A stretch of DNA of 57,696 nucleotides from Alphaproteobacteria bacterium (GTDB taxonomy: Bacteria; Pseudomonadota; Alphaproteobacteria; Acetobacterales; Acetobacteraceae), in assembly GCA_020850755.1 (NCBI GenBank), contig JADZEB010000021.1:1-57696 (forward strand), read 5' to 3'. The notes under the pieces were generated by a model. That model ran no database searches, was not told the DNA's origin, and worked only from the letters and a program-made list of their open reading frames with translations. Both the position numbers and the translations under genes were made by a program. Below, piece by piece: positions 46,394-54,804 of this stretch (the stretch's first letter is position 1; every line of letters starts with the position of its first letter).

Positions 46394-47527
46394 ATGCACG
46401 ACACGAAGGCTCCCGCCACGCCCGCGACTGACGCCGCAGCCCAGCCCCGGGCACACGCGCCGACGGCGCCGCCCGCGCGCGTGCTGGGCTTCCGTGTCAC
46501 GCCGCTGACCGCGCGGCGCTTCGCCAATTTCAAGCGCAACCGGCGCGGCTACTGGTCGCTCTGGATCTTCGTCGTGCTGTTCCTCGTCTCGCTGTTCTCG
46601 GAGTTCATCGCCAACGACCGGCCGCTCCTGGTGCGCCTCGACGGGAAGTTCTACGCCCCGGTTCTGTTCGACTATACCGAGGAGGAGCTGGGCGGCGATT
46701 TTCCCACCTCGGCCGACTATCACGACCCCTTCCTGAAGGAGCGCATCGCGCAGCACGGCTGGGCGGTCTGGCCACTGATCGAGTTCGACTACCGTTCGGT
46801 GGTGCGCAATCTGCCGCGGCCTGCGCCTTCGCCGCCAAGCTGGCTCATCCCCGCCGAGGAGCGGCGCGCCAAGCCAGATGCGCCCTACAACCTTCTCGGC
46901 ACCGACGACCAGGCGCGCGATGTTGCCGCGCGCATCCTCTACGGCTTTCGCATCTCGGTGCTGTTCGGATTCGCCCTGACGATCGTCTCCAGCATCATCG
47001 GGATCGCCGCCGGCGCGGTGCAGGGCTTCTATGGCGGCTGGGTGGATTTGTTGTTCCAGCGCTTTATCGAGGTGTGGGGCGGGCTGCCGCAGCTTTTCCT
47101 GCTCATCATCCTGGCCTCGATCATCGAGCCGAGCTTCTGGATCCTGCTCGTCTTCCTGCTGCTGTTCAGCTGGATGGGGCTCGTGGGCGTGGTGCGGGCC
47201 GAGTTCCTGCGCGTGCGCAACTTCGACTATGTGCGCGCCGCGCGCGCGCTTGGCGTGCCAGACTGGCGCATCATGGCCCGCCACATACTGCCCAACGCGA
47301 TGGTGGCCACGCTCACCTTCCTGCCCTTCATCCTGTCGGGCTCGGTGACGGTGCTGGCCTCGCTGGGCGAGCTCGTGCAGCAGGGCAAGAACAACCTCAC
47401 CGCGCCCTGGCTCGGCCTTTCCGCCTTCGTCGTCCTGTCGATCGTGCTGGTGCTGCTGATCTTCGTGGGCGAGGCGGTGCGCGACGCCTTCGATCCGCGC
47501 AAGCTGTTCGCGGGGAAGAAGGCATGA
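46394..47527 (+). CDS. yejE: oligopeptide ABC transporter permease (YejE type)
   Basis: This 377-residue second permease of the importer has RRFANFKRNRRGYWSLWIFVVLFLVSLFSEFIAND at the start of the conserved part. It then has YNLLGTDDQARDVAARILYGFRISVLFGF and the cytoplasmic EAA loop (FDYVRAARALGVPDWRIMARHILPNAM). The large periplasmic segment with FPTSADYHDPF (here DFPTSADYHDPF) is a YejE trait. Its TGA overlaps the yejF ATG by 4 bp. Confidence 0.95.
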   Translation: MHDTKAPATPATDAAAQPRAHAPTAPPARVLGFRVTPLTARRFANFKRNRRGYWSLWIFVVLFLVSLFSEFIANDRPLLVRLDGKFYAPVLFDYTEEELGGDFPTSADYHDPFLKERIAQHGWAVWPLIEFDYRSVVRNLPRPAPSPPSWLIPAEERRAKPDAPYNLLGTDDQARDVAARILYGFRISVLFGFALTIVSSIIGIAAGAVQGFYGGWVDLLFQRFIEVWGGLPQLFLLIILASIIEPSFWILLVFLLLFSWMGLVGVVRAEFLRVRNFDYVRAARALGVPDWRIMARHILPNAMVATLTFLPFILSGSVTVLASLGELVQQGKNNLTAPWLGLSAFVVLSIVLVLLIFVGEAVRDAFDPRKLFAGKKA

Positions 47528-49185
47528 GCGCGCCCGCAAGCAATGGCGCTACCGCCCCTGCGGGGCCGCTGCTCGTCGTGCGCGACCTTGCCGTGCAGTT
47601 CCGCCAGGGCGCGGATGCGGTGCGCGCGGTGGAAGGCGCCTCCTTCACGCTTGATCGCGGCCAGACGCTCGCGCTGGTGGGCGAGTCCGGCTCGGGCAAG
47701 TCGGTCACGGCGCTGTCGGTGCTGCAATTGCTGCCCTATCCGGTGGCGAGCCACCCGGCGGGCTCGATCCGCTTCGCCGGGGCGGAGATGATCGGCGCCG
47801 ACGAGGCCACCATGCGGCGCGTGCGCGGCGGAGAGGTGGGCATCGTGTTCCAGGAGCCGATGACCAGCCTCAATCCGCTGCACACGGTGGAGAAGCAGAT
47901 CATCGAGGCGATCCAGCTCCACCGCCCGCTCGCGACCGCCGAGGCGCGCGCGCGCGCGATCGAGGTGCTGCACATGGCCGGCTTCGCCGATGCCGAGCGG
48001 CGGCTCACCGCCTGGCCGCACCAGCTTTCCGGCGGGCAGCGCCAGCGGGTGATGATCGCGATGGCGCTGGCCAACGATCCGGCGCTGCTGATCGCGGATG
48101 AGCCCACGACCGCGCTCGATGTCACCATCCAGGCACAGATCCTGAAGCTTCTTTCGGAGCTGAAGGAACGGCTCGGCATGGCGCAGCTCCTGATCAGCCA
48201 CGACCTCGCCGTGGTGCGCAAGTTCGCCGACCTGGTGGCGGTGATGAAGGATGGCCGCATCGTCGAGCAGGGGCCGGTGGCGCAGGTGTTCGGCGATCCG
48301 CAGCACGACTATACGCGCATGCTGCTCGCGGCCCAGCCCAAGGGGCAGCCGCTGCCGGTGGCGGCCGACGCGCGCCAGACCATCGCCGCCGAGGCGGTGA
48401 AGGTGCACTTCCCGGTCAAGCGCGGCGTGCTGCGCCGGACGGTCGCGCACATCAAGGCAGTCGATGGCGTCTCGATCGCCGTGCGCGAGGGCGAGACGGT
48501 GGGGCTGGTGGGCGAATCCGGCTCGGGCAAGACGACGATGGGCTTCGCCCTGCTGCGGCTGGAGCGCAGCATGGGGGCGATCCGCTTCGAGGGCGAGGAC
48601 ATCACCCGCCTCGAACGCGGCGCGCTGCGTCCCTTGCGCCGGCAGATGCAGATCGTGTTCCAGGACCCGTTCGGCTCGCTCTCGCCGCGCCTGTCGGTCG
48701 GGCAGATCGTCGAGGAGGGACTGTCGGTGCACGAGCCTGCGCTCTCGGCGGATCGTCGCCGCGAGATCGTGGCCGAGGCGCTGGTCGAGGTCGGGCTCGA
48801 CCCGGCCTGGATGGACCGCTATCCGCACGAATTCTCCGGCGGGCAGCGCCAGCGCATCGCGATTGCGCGCGCGCTGGTGCTCAAGCCGCGCTTCATCGTG
48901 CTGGACGAGCCCACCAGCGCGCTCGACATGAGCGTGCAGGCGCAGATCGTCGATCTCTTGCGCGACCTGCAGCAGAAGCACCGGCTCGCCTATCTGTTCA
49001 TCTCCCACGACCTCAAGGTGGTGCGGGCGCTGGCGCACAGCGTGGTCGTGCTCAAGGACGGCAAGGTGGTCGAGCAGGGGCCGGCCGAGCAGGTGTTCGA
49101 CGCCCCGCGCGAGCCCTATACGCGCGCGCTGATGGCTGCGGCCTTCGAGCTCAAGGCCGACGAATCCGGCGTCGTGCGGCGCTGA
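47524..49185 (+). CDS. yejF: oligopeptide ABC transporter ATPase, two fused domains (YejF type)
   Basis: This 553-residue ATPase contains two complete ABC domains. The first has Walker A GESGSGKS (about 53-60), signature LSGGQRQRVMIAMAL and Walker B ALLIADEPTTALD. The second has GESGSGKTT (about 331-339), signature FSGGQRQRIAIARAL and FIVLDEPTSALD. Each is followed by the oligopeptide-transporter C-terminal segment (QHDYTRMLLAAQP, REPYTRALMAAAF). It powers the YejBE permeases. The ATG at 47524 overlaps the yejE stop, so the operon is tightly coupled. Confidence 0.96.
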   Translation: MSAPASNGATAPAGPLLVVRDLAVQFRQGADAVRAVEGASFTLDRGQTLALVGESGSGKSVTALSVLQLLPYPVASHPAGSIRFAGAEMIGADEATMRRVRGGEVGIVFQEPMTSLNPLHTVEKQIIEAIQLHRPLATAEARARAIEVLHMAGFADAERRLTAWPHQLSGGQRQRVMIAMALANDPALLIADEPTTALDVTIQAQILKLLSELKERLGMAQLLISHDLAVVRKFADLVAVMKDGRIVEQGPVAQVFGDPQHDYTRMLLAAQPKGQPLPVAADARQTIAAEAVKVHFPVKRGVLRRTVAHIKAVDGVSIAVREGETVGLVGESGSGKTTMGFALLRLERSMGAIRFEGEDITRLERGALRPLRRQMQIVFQDPFGSLSPRLSVGQIVEEGLSVHEPALSADRRREIVAEALVEVGLDPAWMDRYPHEFSGGQRQRIAIARALVLKPRFIVLDEPTSALDMSVQAQIVDLLRDLQQKHRLAYLFISHDLKVVRALAHSVVVLKDGKVVEQGPAEQVFDAPREPYTRALMAAAFELKADESGVVRR

Positions 49186-49223
49186 CCGGGCGAAGCGGGC
49201 AAGGGCAGGCAGAGGGGGGAGGC

Positions 49224-49718
49224 ATGAGCACGCAAGCCGGACCCTGGGAAGCCGCGCCCGTGCCGGTCGCGCCCGATCCGGCGCGCGATGCCGCCTTCGC
49301 CGAACTGATCGGCTGGCTGCAATCGGGCCGCGTGCGGATGGGCGTCAATATCGGGCTGATGAACCGGCCGGGCAGCCCGGTGTTCCGCCGCATCGAGATG
49401 TCGCTGCCCCTGTTCGCGGTGGCGGTCGGCACCATCGCCGCGCTGCCCTTCGGCGGGCCGCATCTCGCCTTCCTGTGCCTGGTGCTGGGCGGGATCGGCT
49501 TCTTCTTCATGGCCCTGCCGCGCGTCAAGGCGCGGGTCTACGACCGCACCATGCAGCTTGTCACCAACGACCGCGCCGCCTTCGAGCGCTGCTGGGCAAT
49601 GGGCGCGCTGTCGTTGCAGGACACGCAGGCGAGCGACAACAACATGCTCGGCGGCACGGCCGACTGGGCCGGCTTCCGGCCGCGTCCGGCCGCGGCGGCG
49701 GGCGACGCTCCCGCTTGA
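49224..49718 (+). CDS. small two-helix membrane protein, unknown function
   Basis: I do not recognise a family. The 164-residue product has a soluble N-terminus (about 1-58, with FAELIGWLQSGRVRMGVNIGLMNRPGS). Two adjacent membrane helices follow at about 60-79 and 83-98 (LPLFAVAVGTIAALPF, HLAFLCLVLGGIGFFFMAL), then a positively charged loop (RVKARVYDR) and a soluble C-terminus of about 60 residues. A GGGGGGAGG Shine-Dalgarno precedes the ATG. It follows yejF by 38 bp and could be co-transcribed, but nothing links it to peptide transport. Confidence 0.75.
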   Translation: MSTQAGPWEAAPVPVAPDPARDAAFAELIGWLQSGRVRMGVNIGLMNRPGSPVFRRIEMSLPLFAVAVGTIAALPFGGPHLAFLCLVLGGIGFFFMALPRVKARVYDRTMQLVTNDRAAFERCWAMGALSLQDTQASDNNMLGGTADWAGFRPRPAAAAGDAPA

Positions 49719-49816
49719 CCGCGCCGCCCGCTTGCGGCGGAAATGTCGCCATCGCGCAACGACAGGCGGGCGGGCGGCCGCTTCCGCCGTCCCGCGCGCA
49801 ACGGAGGCCGCGCGCC

Positions 49817-50455
49817 GTGAGCGAGCGCATGCGTGTTTTCCGCCACTGGGAGAAGCGCGCACCGGCGTTGACGCGCCAGTGCTGGTGCTGCGGCTTCGCC
49901 GTGCCCGGCTTGCTGGAAGCGGCCCATGCCGGCGGGCGCGGGCGGCGGCGCGCGCTCGATCTCGACGCGACCGCGCTCCTTTGCCCTACCTGCCACCGCG
50001 CCCATGATCTCGGCCTGATCGGCTGGCCGCATGTGATGGAGGGGCGCGAGGCGATCCTCGCCGGGCGCAAGCCCAGCCCCGCCGCCGCCTGGAAGCTGAT
50101 CCGCGATGGTGCGCCCGATCTGGCGCGGTCCTGGCTCGGCGCCAAGGCGCGGCCGCGCGACGGCGTGACGAGCGGCAGCGGCGGCGGCAAGACCGAGGGC
50201 GGCAAGGGCGAAGGCGGCAAGGGCGTAGGCGGCCGCCGCCGGCGCGGTCCCACCGATGGCGAGCAGCTGACGCTGTTCGGCCAGAAGGAACTGGAAGCGG
50301 CGCGGCTCGATCGTCTCGCCGCCGAGATCCTGCACCACGCCCCGCCCCTGGTGCTGGAGGTGCTGCGCCGCCACTTCGCCAAGACCCGCACCGGCGCCGC
50401 CCCCGATGCGGAAACGGTGCGCCGGCTGATCGTCGATGCGCTCGACCGCGGCTGA
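49817..50455 (+). CDS. HNH-like zinc-ribbon protein, unknown function
   Basis: This 212-residue protein has a Cys/His pattern resembling HNH endonucleases in its first half: CWCCGF (near residues 22-27), LEAAHAGG, LLCPTCHRAHDLGLI. The Cys pairs would bind a structural zinc and the His residues would form the beta-beta-alpha metal site. The usual LExHH/HI step reads EAAH and no Asn is seen at the middle position, so activity is uncertain. A Gly/Lys/Arg-rich linker (SGSGGGKTEGGKGEGGKG) leads to a helical C-terminus. GTG at 49817 is preferred over ATG 49829 because GGAGG lies 9 bp upstream. Confidence 0.7.
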   Translation: MSERMRVFRHWEKRAPALTRQCWCCGFAVPGLLEAAHAGGRGRRRALDLDATALLCPTCHRAHDLGLIGWPHVMEGREAILAGRKPSPAAAWKLIRDGAPDLARSWLGAKARPRDGVTSGSGGGKTEGGKGEGGKGVGGRRRRGPTDGEQLTLFGQKELEAARLDRLAAEILHHAPPLVLEVLRRHFAKTRTGAAPDAETVRRLIVDALDRG

Positions 50456-50500
50456 ACGCGCGCGCATTCGGTCTTGCTTGCTCGGAAAGGTTCCCCGCCC

Positions 50501-51433
50501 ATGGCCCTGATGATCACCTGCGCCCCGGCCCGGCTTGCCGCCTGGAAGGAGGCGCTCGGCCCGCTCCTGCCGGGCGTGCCCTTGCGCGCCTATCCGCAGG
50601 AGGTGGCCGACCCGGCCGAGATCCGCTGGGCGGTGGTGTGGAACCATCCGCTCGGCGATCTGCGCCGCTACCCGAATCTGGAGCTGGTCGCGAGCATGGG
50701 CGCGGGCGTGGACCACATCTTCCGCGACCCCGACCTGCCGCCTGGCGTGCCGATCATGCGCCTGGTCGACCGGCTGCTGACCACGGCGATGAGCGAATAT
50801 GTGCTGCTCGCGGTGCTGCGCCACCACCGCCAGGATGCGGGCTATCGCGCGCAGCAGGCGGCGCGGCTGTGGCGCGAGCTGCCGGCGCCGGATACGGAAG
50901 CCACGCGTATCGGCATCCTCGGCCTCGGCGTGCTCGGCACCGATGCGGCGGCCAAGCTCGCCGCGCTCAAATTCCCGGTCGCGGGCTGGTCTCGGCGGGC
51001 GAAGTCGCTGCCGGGGATCGAGAGCTTCGCCGGCGAGGCGGGGCTGGCGCCCTTCCTTGCGCGCACCGACATACTGGTGTGCCTCTTGCCGCTCACGCCG
51101 GCCACGCGCGGGATCGTGAACGCGCGCACGCTCGGTGCCCTGCCGCGCGGGGCCTATGTCATCAATGCCGCGCGCGGCGGGCATGTCGTCGATGCCGACC
51201 TGCTCGCGGCGCTGGAAAGCGGCCAGATCTCCGGCGCGACGCTCGATGTGTTCAACCAGGAGCCGCTGCCGCCCGACAGCCCCTACTGGTCGCATCCCAG
51301 GGTGGTGATGACGCCGCACACGGCTTCGATCACCGTGCCGCGCTCGGTCGCGCCGCAGATCGCAGAGAATATCGGCCGGCTTGCGCGCGGGCAGCCGCTG
51401 ATCAATCTGGTGGACAGCGCCGCCGGATACTGA
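50501..51433 (+). CDS. glyoxylate/hydroxypyruvate reductase A-like dehydrogenase
   Basis: This 310-residue D-2-hydroxyacid dehydrogenase is of the GhrA type, reducing glyoxylate or hydroxypyruvate with NAD(P)H. The N-terminal part has WNHPLGDLRRYPNLELVASMGAGVDHI, and the Rossmann motif is GILGLGVLGTDAA (about residues 139-151). The catalytic triad is in NAARGGHVVD (Arg), FNQEPLPPDSPYW (Glu) and MTPHTASIT (His). Ser/Arg-Arg after the second strand (WSRRAK) suggests NADPH. The Shine-Dalgarno GGAAAGG precedes ATG 50501. It is followed by a strong two-way hairpin shared with the marR gene. Confidence 0.93.
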   Translation: MALMITCAPARLAAWKEALGPLLPGVPLRAYPQEVADPAEIRWAVVWNHPLGDLRRYPNLELVASMGAGVDHIFRDPDLPPGVPIMRLVDRLLTTAMSEYVLLAVLRHHRQDAGYRAQQAARLWRELPAPDTEATRIGILGLGVLGTDAAAKLAALKFPVAGWSRRAKSLPGIESFAGEAGLAPFLARTDILVCLLPLTPATRGIVNARTLGALPRGAYVINAARGGHVVDADLLAALESGQISGATLDVFNQEPLPPDSPYWSHPRVVMTPHTASITVPRSVAPQIAENIGRLARGQPLINLVDSAAGY

Positions 51434-51512
51434 CGGCGATCGAACGGCGATCGAAACCGCGCAGAGCCGGGAATTCGCGCCGCGTCATTCGCAGATTGTC
51501 GACTGCAAACGA

Positions 51513-51546
51513 AACGGCCCGTGGCATGCGTCCGCCACGGGCCGTT
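51513..51546 (-). terminator. terminator between the ghrA-like and marR genes
   Basis: AACGGCCCGTGGC (51513-51525) and GCCACGGGCCGTT (51534-51546) form a perfect 13-bp stem with an 8-nt loop in the gap between convergent genes. On the minus strand it is followed by TCGTTTGCAG, a weak T-rich tail. It probably ends marR transcription and may serve both directions. Confidence 0.7.
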
Positions 51547-51617
51547 CCGGTTTCGGCAGTTGCCGACGTGCGGGTCGCGGCGTGTCCGCGTCCCGCCCGC
51601 CGGCGGTCAAGCCGCGA

Positions 51618-52001
51618 TCAGGCGGCCGCCTTCTCGCGCAGTGCCACGACGCTCGTCTTGCGCCCCGATGCTGCCTCGACCATCGTCGCGCGCAGGTCAC
51701 GCAGATAGGCTGCGCCCTTCAGCGTGCGCTGCACCAGCACGCTGCGCCGGTCCATCGGGTCGACCTTGCGGCGGGCGAAGTCGAGCTCGCCCAGCCGGTC
51801 GAGCGCGCGGGTGATCGCCGGCTTCGACACGTTCAGATCGGCGGCAAGGCCGCGCACCGTGTGCGGGCCATTGCCCAGGTAAACTGTCAACAGAACGGCA
51901 AGCTGCCGGGCCGACAGGTCGGGCCCATCGCGCCGCACCGAGGCGGCGATGGTTTCGCGGAAGATCTCGATCAGATCGTCCTTGTTCACTTCCAGAGACA
52001 T
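51618..52001 (-). CDS. MarR family winged-helix regulator
   Basis: This 127-residue DNA-binding regulator should act as a dimer. The recognition part runs from about 30 to 92: ARQLAVLLTVYLGNGPHTVRGLAADLNVSKPAITRALDRLGEL forms the helix-turn-helix, and RRKVDPMDRRSVLVQRT the wing with its conserved Asp-Arg-Arg. The N-terminal dimer helix is short. A GAGGA Shine-Dalgarno lies 7-11 bp before the ATG. The palindrome-like GTTACTAATATT (52015-52026) overlaps the likely -10 box, so the gene is probably self-regulated. A near-identical site is at the ferritin-like gene promoter. Confidence 0.9.
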   Translation of the reverse strand: MSLEVNKDDLIEIFRETIAASVRRDGPDLSARQLAVLLTVYLGNGPHTVRGLAADLNVSKPAITRALDRLGELDFARRKVDPMDRRSVLVQRTLKGAAYLRDLRATMVEAASGRKTSVVALREKAAA

Positions 52002-52014
52002 TCTCGTATCCTCA

Positions 52015-52026
52015 GTTACTAATATT
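52015..52026 (-). promoter_or_regulatory. possible MarR operator at the marR promoter
   Basis: GTTACTAATATT lies 14-25 bp upstream of the marR start. It matches 1386-1397 (GTTACTAACATT) at 11 of 12 positions. On the minus strand it contains TATTAG, a possible -10 box. Both sites are centred on TTA-C-TAA. Confidence 0.45.
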
Positions 52027-52162
52027 CCAGTTCATGGACCCGCCGCGACCCGGCCGATGCGGCGCCGGGGTGTGGACAGGCTAGTGCCGTGGCATCGCCC
52101 TTAGTTGGGATCGATCGCGCAACTTGCCAGGGACGGAACGACAGGTTTTCGTCAGCATTGTG

Positions 52163-53590
52163 TCATTCCGAGCGGCCCGGCCCCGATTGCCCGGCGAATC
52201 GATTGGCAATCGTCGCGGTGAGGGCGCGCATCGCCTGGGCCTCGCCGCCTTCCGGGCGACCCGGCCGGTCGGCATCGTTCCAGGCATAGACGTCGATATG
52301 CGCCCAAGGCGTTGTGGCACTGACGAAACGATGCAAGAACAGTGCCGCAACGATGGCTCCGGCATGGGTCTGGCCGGAAACATTGCCGAGTTCGGCCGCG
52401 CCCTTCTCCAGCCAGCGCAGATAGGCCGGAAAGAGCGGCAGCCGCCAAAGCGGATCGGAGACGGCAAGCCCCGCCGAGAGGATCCCGGCGGCAAGCGTCT
52501 CGTCATTGCAGAACAGTGCCGGCAGGTCGGGCCCCACGGCCACGCGCGCCGCGCCGGTCAGCGTGGCGCAGTCTATCAGCAGCGCAGGGTTGCCGGCATC
52601 GGCATCGGCGAGCAGGTCGCACAGCACCAGTCGCCCCTCGGCGTCGGTGTTGCCGACCTCGACCGAGATGCCCTTGCGCGTGCGCACGATGTCGAGCGGG
52701 CGCATGGCGCGCCCCGACACGCTGTTCTCGACCGCGCCCACCAGCACGCGCATCCGCACCGGCAGCTTGAGCGCCATGACCATGCGCGCGATGCCGAGCA
52801 CGATCGCCGCCCCGCCCATGTCCTTCTTCATGCGCAGCATGCCGGCGGCGGGCTTGAGGTCGAGGCCGCCGGTATCGAAGCACACGCCCTTGCCGCAGAG
52901 CGCCACCAGCGGGGCATCCGCGCCCGCGCCCGACCAGGTGATTTCGGCCACGCGCGGGGCGCGCGGGCTGCCCTGGCCGACCATCGCCACGGTGGGATAG
53001 TCGCGCAGGAGCGCCTCGCCGCTGACGATGCGCCCCTGTCCGCCGAAAGCGGCGGCGAGATCAAGCGCGGCCTGTGCGAGCTCGGCCGGGCCGAGATCGT
53101 TGGCCGGCATGTTGATGAGGTCGCGCACCATCCAGGCAGCCTCGGCGGCCGCCACGGCATGCACCAGCGCGGCCGAGGCCGCCGGCAGCACAAGCCGCGC
53201 CGGGGCCCGCTTGGCGGGACGGTAGCGCGTGAACCGGTAGGCGCCGAGCGCCCAGCCCAAGGCCGCATCCGCCATTGCGGCATCGACCGCCGCGGCGTCG
53301 GCGCGCGCGATGCTGGCCAGGCGCCAGACGGTTCCTTCCGGCAGGCCGTGGGGCAGCGCGCCGAAGGCGTGCGGCGCCGTCTCCTCGCCGAGGCCGAAGG
53401 CGGCACCGGCTATGCGGCCATCCGCCGCCGGCAGGAGGCATATCTCCTGCGCGCGGGCGGCGAAGCCCGAGGCCGCGACCCAGTTGCGCACCGTCTCGCC
53501 CTGGCCGGCGAGCCACTGCGGCAGGGCCGACGGCGCGAGGGCCGCGATCGGCAGGGCATCGGGCGTGGCGGGGGCGTAGCAGGCGAGCAT
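52163..53590 (-). CDS. leucyl aminopeptidase family protein (M17)
   Basis: This 475-residue two-metal aminopeptidase removes N-terminal residues from peptides. The catalytic domain has DLINMPANDLGP, GKGVCFDTGGLDLKPAAGMLRMKKDMGGAA (about residues 245-275, with the metal-binding Lys and Asp) and the signature NTDAEGRLVLCDLL with the conserved Arg. WAHIDVYAWN follows near the end. The N-terminal domain is diverged from PepA and resembles the shorter PepB-like form common in alphaproteobacteria. It has its own 272-bp divergent upstream region shared with the DMT cluster. Cellular role is peptide turnover, probably in the cytosol. Confidence 0.93.
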   Translation of the reverse strand: MLACYAPATPDALPIAALAPSALPQWLAGQGETVRNWVAASGFAARAQEICLLPAADGRIAGAAFGLGEETAPHAFGALPHGLPEGTVWRLASIARADAAAVDAAMADAALGWALGAYRFTRYRPAKRAPARLVLPAASAALVHAVAAAEAAWMVRDLINMPANDLGPAELAQAALDLAAAFGGQGRIVSGEALLRDYPTVAMVGQGSPRAPRVAEITWSGAGADAPLVALCGKGVCFDTGGLDLKPAAGMLRMKKDMGGAAIVLGIARMVMALKLPVRMRVLVGAVENSVSGRAMRPLDIVRTRKGISVEVGNTDAEGRLVLCDLLADADAGNPALLIDCATLTGAARVAVGPDLPALFCNDETLAAGILSAGLAVSDPLWRLPLFPAYLRWLEKGAAELGNVSGQTHAGAIVAALFLHRFVSATTPWAHIDVYAWNDADRPGRPEGGEAQAMRALTATIANRFAGQSGPGRSE

Positions 53591-53716
53591 CAGGGCAATG
53601 GCCGTTCCATGAAGCCGTTCGGTGGTCGCGTTCGATTCGGGAGGCCGCGGTGCCTAGTGGCGCGGCGGCGCGGTCACATAGCGATAACGAAATAATTCAG
53701 CAAGCAAAAACCGCCC

Positions 53717-53745
53717 CCCTGCCTTGCGATAAGTCAAGGGCAGGG
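53717..53745 (+). promoter_or_regulatory. imperfect hairpin in the gap between the peptidase and DMT genes
   Basis: CCCTGCCTTG (53717-53726) pairs with CAA-G-GGCAGGG (53735-53745) with one bulged G and an 8-nt loop. It lies in an AT-rich part of a divergent promoter region, 118 bp before the first DMT gene, so it may be a leader hairpin or an operator. Confidence 0.4.
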
Positions 53746-53862
53746 TTGCAAAGCGCTGCCACCCGCCGGCGGTTGCGCCTGCCTGGCTTATCGCGCAAGG
53801 TCTGGCCATCGGCGGGCCCCCGCCGGACAGAGACGAATCAAGCCAAGGCCCAGCCGCGCTCG

Positions 53863-54804
53863 ATGTTCGCCCCCGCGCCCCGGACCGGCCCCGCGCGCCT
53901 GCTCGCCGCGGCCCTTCTGGCCTTCGCCTGTCTGTGCTGGGCAGGAAACTACCTGCTTGCGCGCAGCATGACCGGCCATATCCCGCCGATCGCGCTCTCG
54001 CTCTGGCGCTGGGTGGCGGCGCTGATGATCCTGCTGCCGATCACGGCGCCCGAGCTTCTGGCCCGCCGCGCGCTGATCCGCGCCAACTGGCGGCTCTACG
54101 CGCTGCTCGGCGCCACCGGCACGGCGGCGGCCAACGCGGTGATCTACCTCGCCCTCAACTATACCGGCGTGATCAACGCCGCGCTGACCAACTCGGCATC
54201 GCCGGCGGCGATGCTGCTGGTCTCCTGGCTGATCGACCGCAAGCCCGCGCGCATCAACCAGCTTGCCGGCGTGGCGGTCTCGACGATCGGGGTGGGGGTG
54301 ATCATCACCGCCGGCGATATCGGCCTCGTGCGTGCGCTCGCCTTCAATCCGGGCGACTTCCTGGTGCTCACCGGCGTGCTCTGCTGGGCGGTCTATTCGG
54401 TGATGCTGCGGCGGATTCCGCGTGGCCTGTCGGCGCTCGGCTTCCTCACGCTCTCGATCCTGTTCGGCCTGCCCTTCCTGGTCCTGGCGCGGCTGGCCGA
54501 GATCGCGCTCGGCACGGTGGCGCTGCAATTCGACCTGCCGACGCTCGGCACGATCCTTATCACCGCGCTGTTCCCCTCGATCGCCGCCTATCTCGCCTGG
54601 AACCGGGCGGTGGCGCTGGCGGACGCGAATTTCGCCGGCCCCTTCGTGCACCTGTTGCCGGCCTTCGCCACGATTCTGGCGATCCTTTTCCTGAACGAGC
54701 GCTTCCGGCCCTACCACGGCGCCGGGCTGACCCTGATCCTGCTCGGCATCCTGCTGGCCAACGGGCGGCTCGGCGCCGGCAGACGCAAGGACGCCGCGCC
54801 TTGA
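53863..54804 (+). CDS. EamA/DMT family transporter, first of four
   Basis: This 313-residue membrane protein of the drug/metabolite transporter superfamily has ten predicted helices arranged as two EamA repeats. Markers are LCWAGNYLLARSMTGHIPPIALSLWRW (first repeat start), YLALNYTGVINAALTNSASPAAMLLVSWLIDR, and the second repeat ending FAGPFVHLLPAFATILAILFLNERFRPYHGAGLTLILLGILLA. Substrate is unknown; relatives export amino acids or metabolites. The start ATG 53863 follows a purine-poor leader. Its TGA overlaps the TTG start of the next gene. It is less similar to the three following genes than they are to each other. Confidence 0.9.
   Translation: MFAPAPRTGPARLLAAALLAFACLCWAGNYLLARSMTGHIPPIALSLWRWVAALMILLPITAPELLARRALIRANWRLYALLGATGTAAANAVIYLALNYTGVINAALTNSASPAAMLLVSWLIDRKPARINQLAGVAVSTIGVGVIITAGDIGLVRALAFNPGDFLVLTGVLCWAVYSVMLRRIPRGLSALGFLTLSILFGLPFLVLARLAEIALGTVALQFDLPTLGTILITALFPSIAAYLAWNRAVALADANFAGPFVHLLPAFATILAILFLNERFRPYHGAGLTLILLGILLANGRLGAGRRKDAAP

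Noticed and set aside
43006-46539. 1177-codon minus-strand frame opposite yejA and yejB
   Set aside because: It has the His/Arg/Gly-rich composition typical of antisense frames in high-GC genes; yejABEF is clear on the plus strand.
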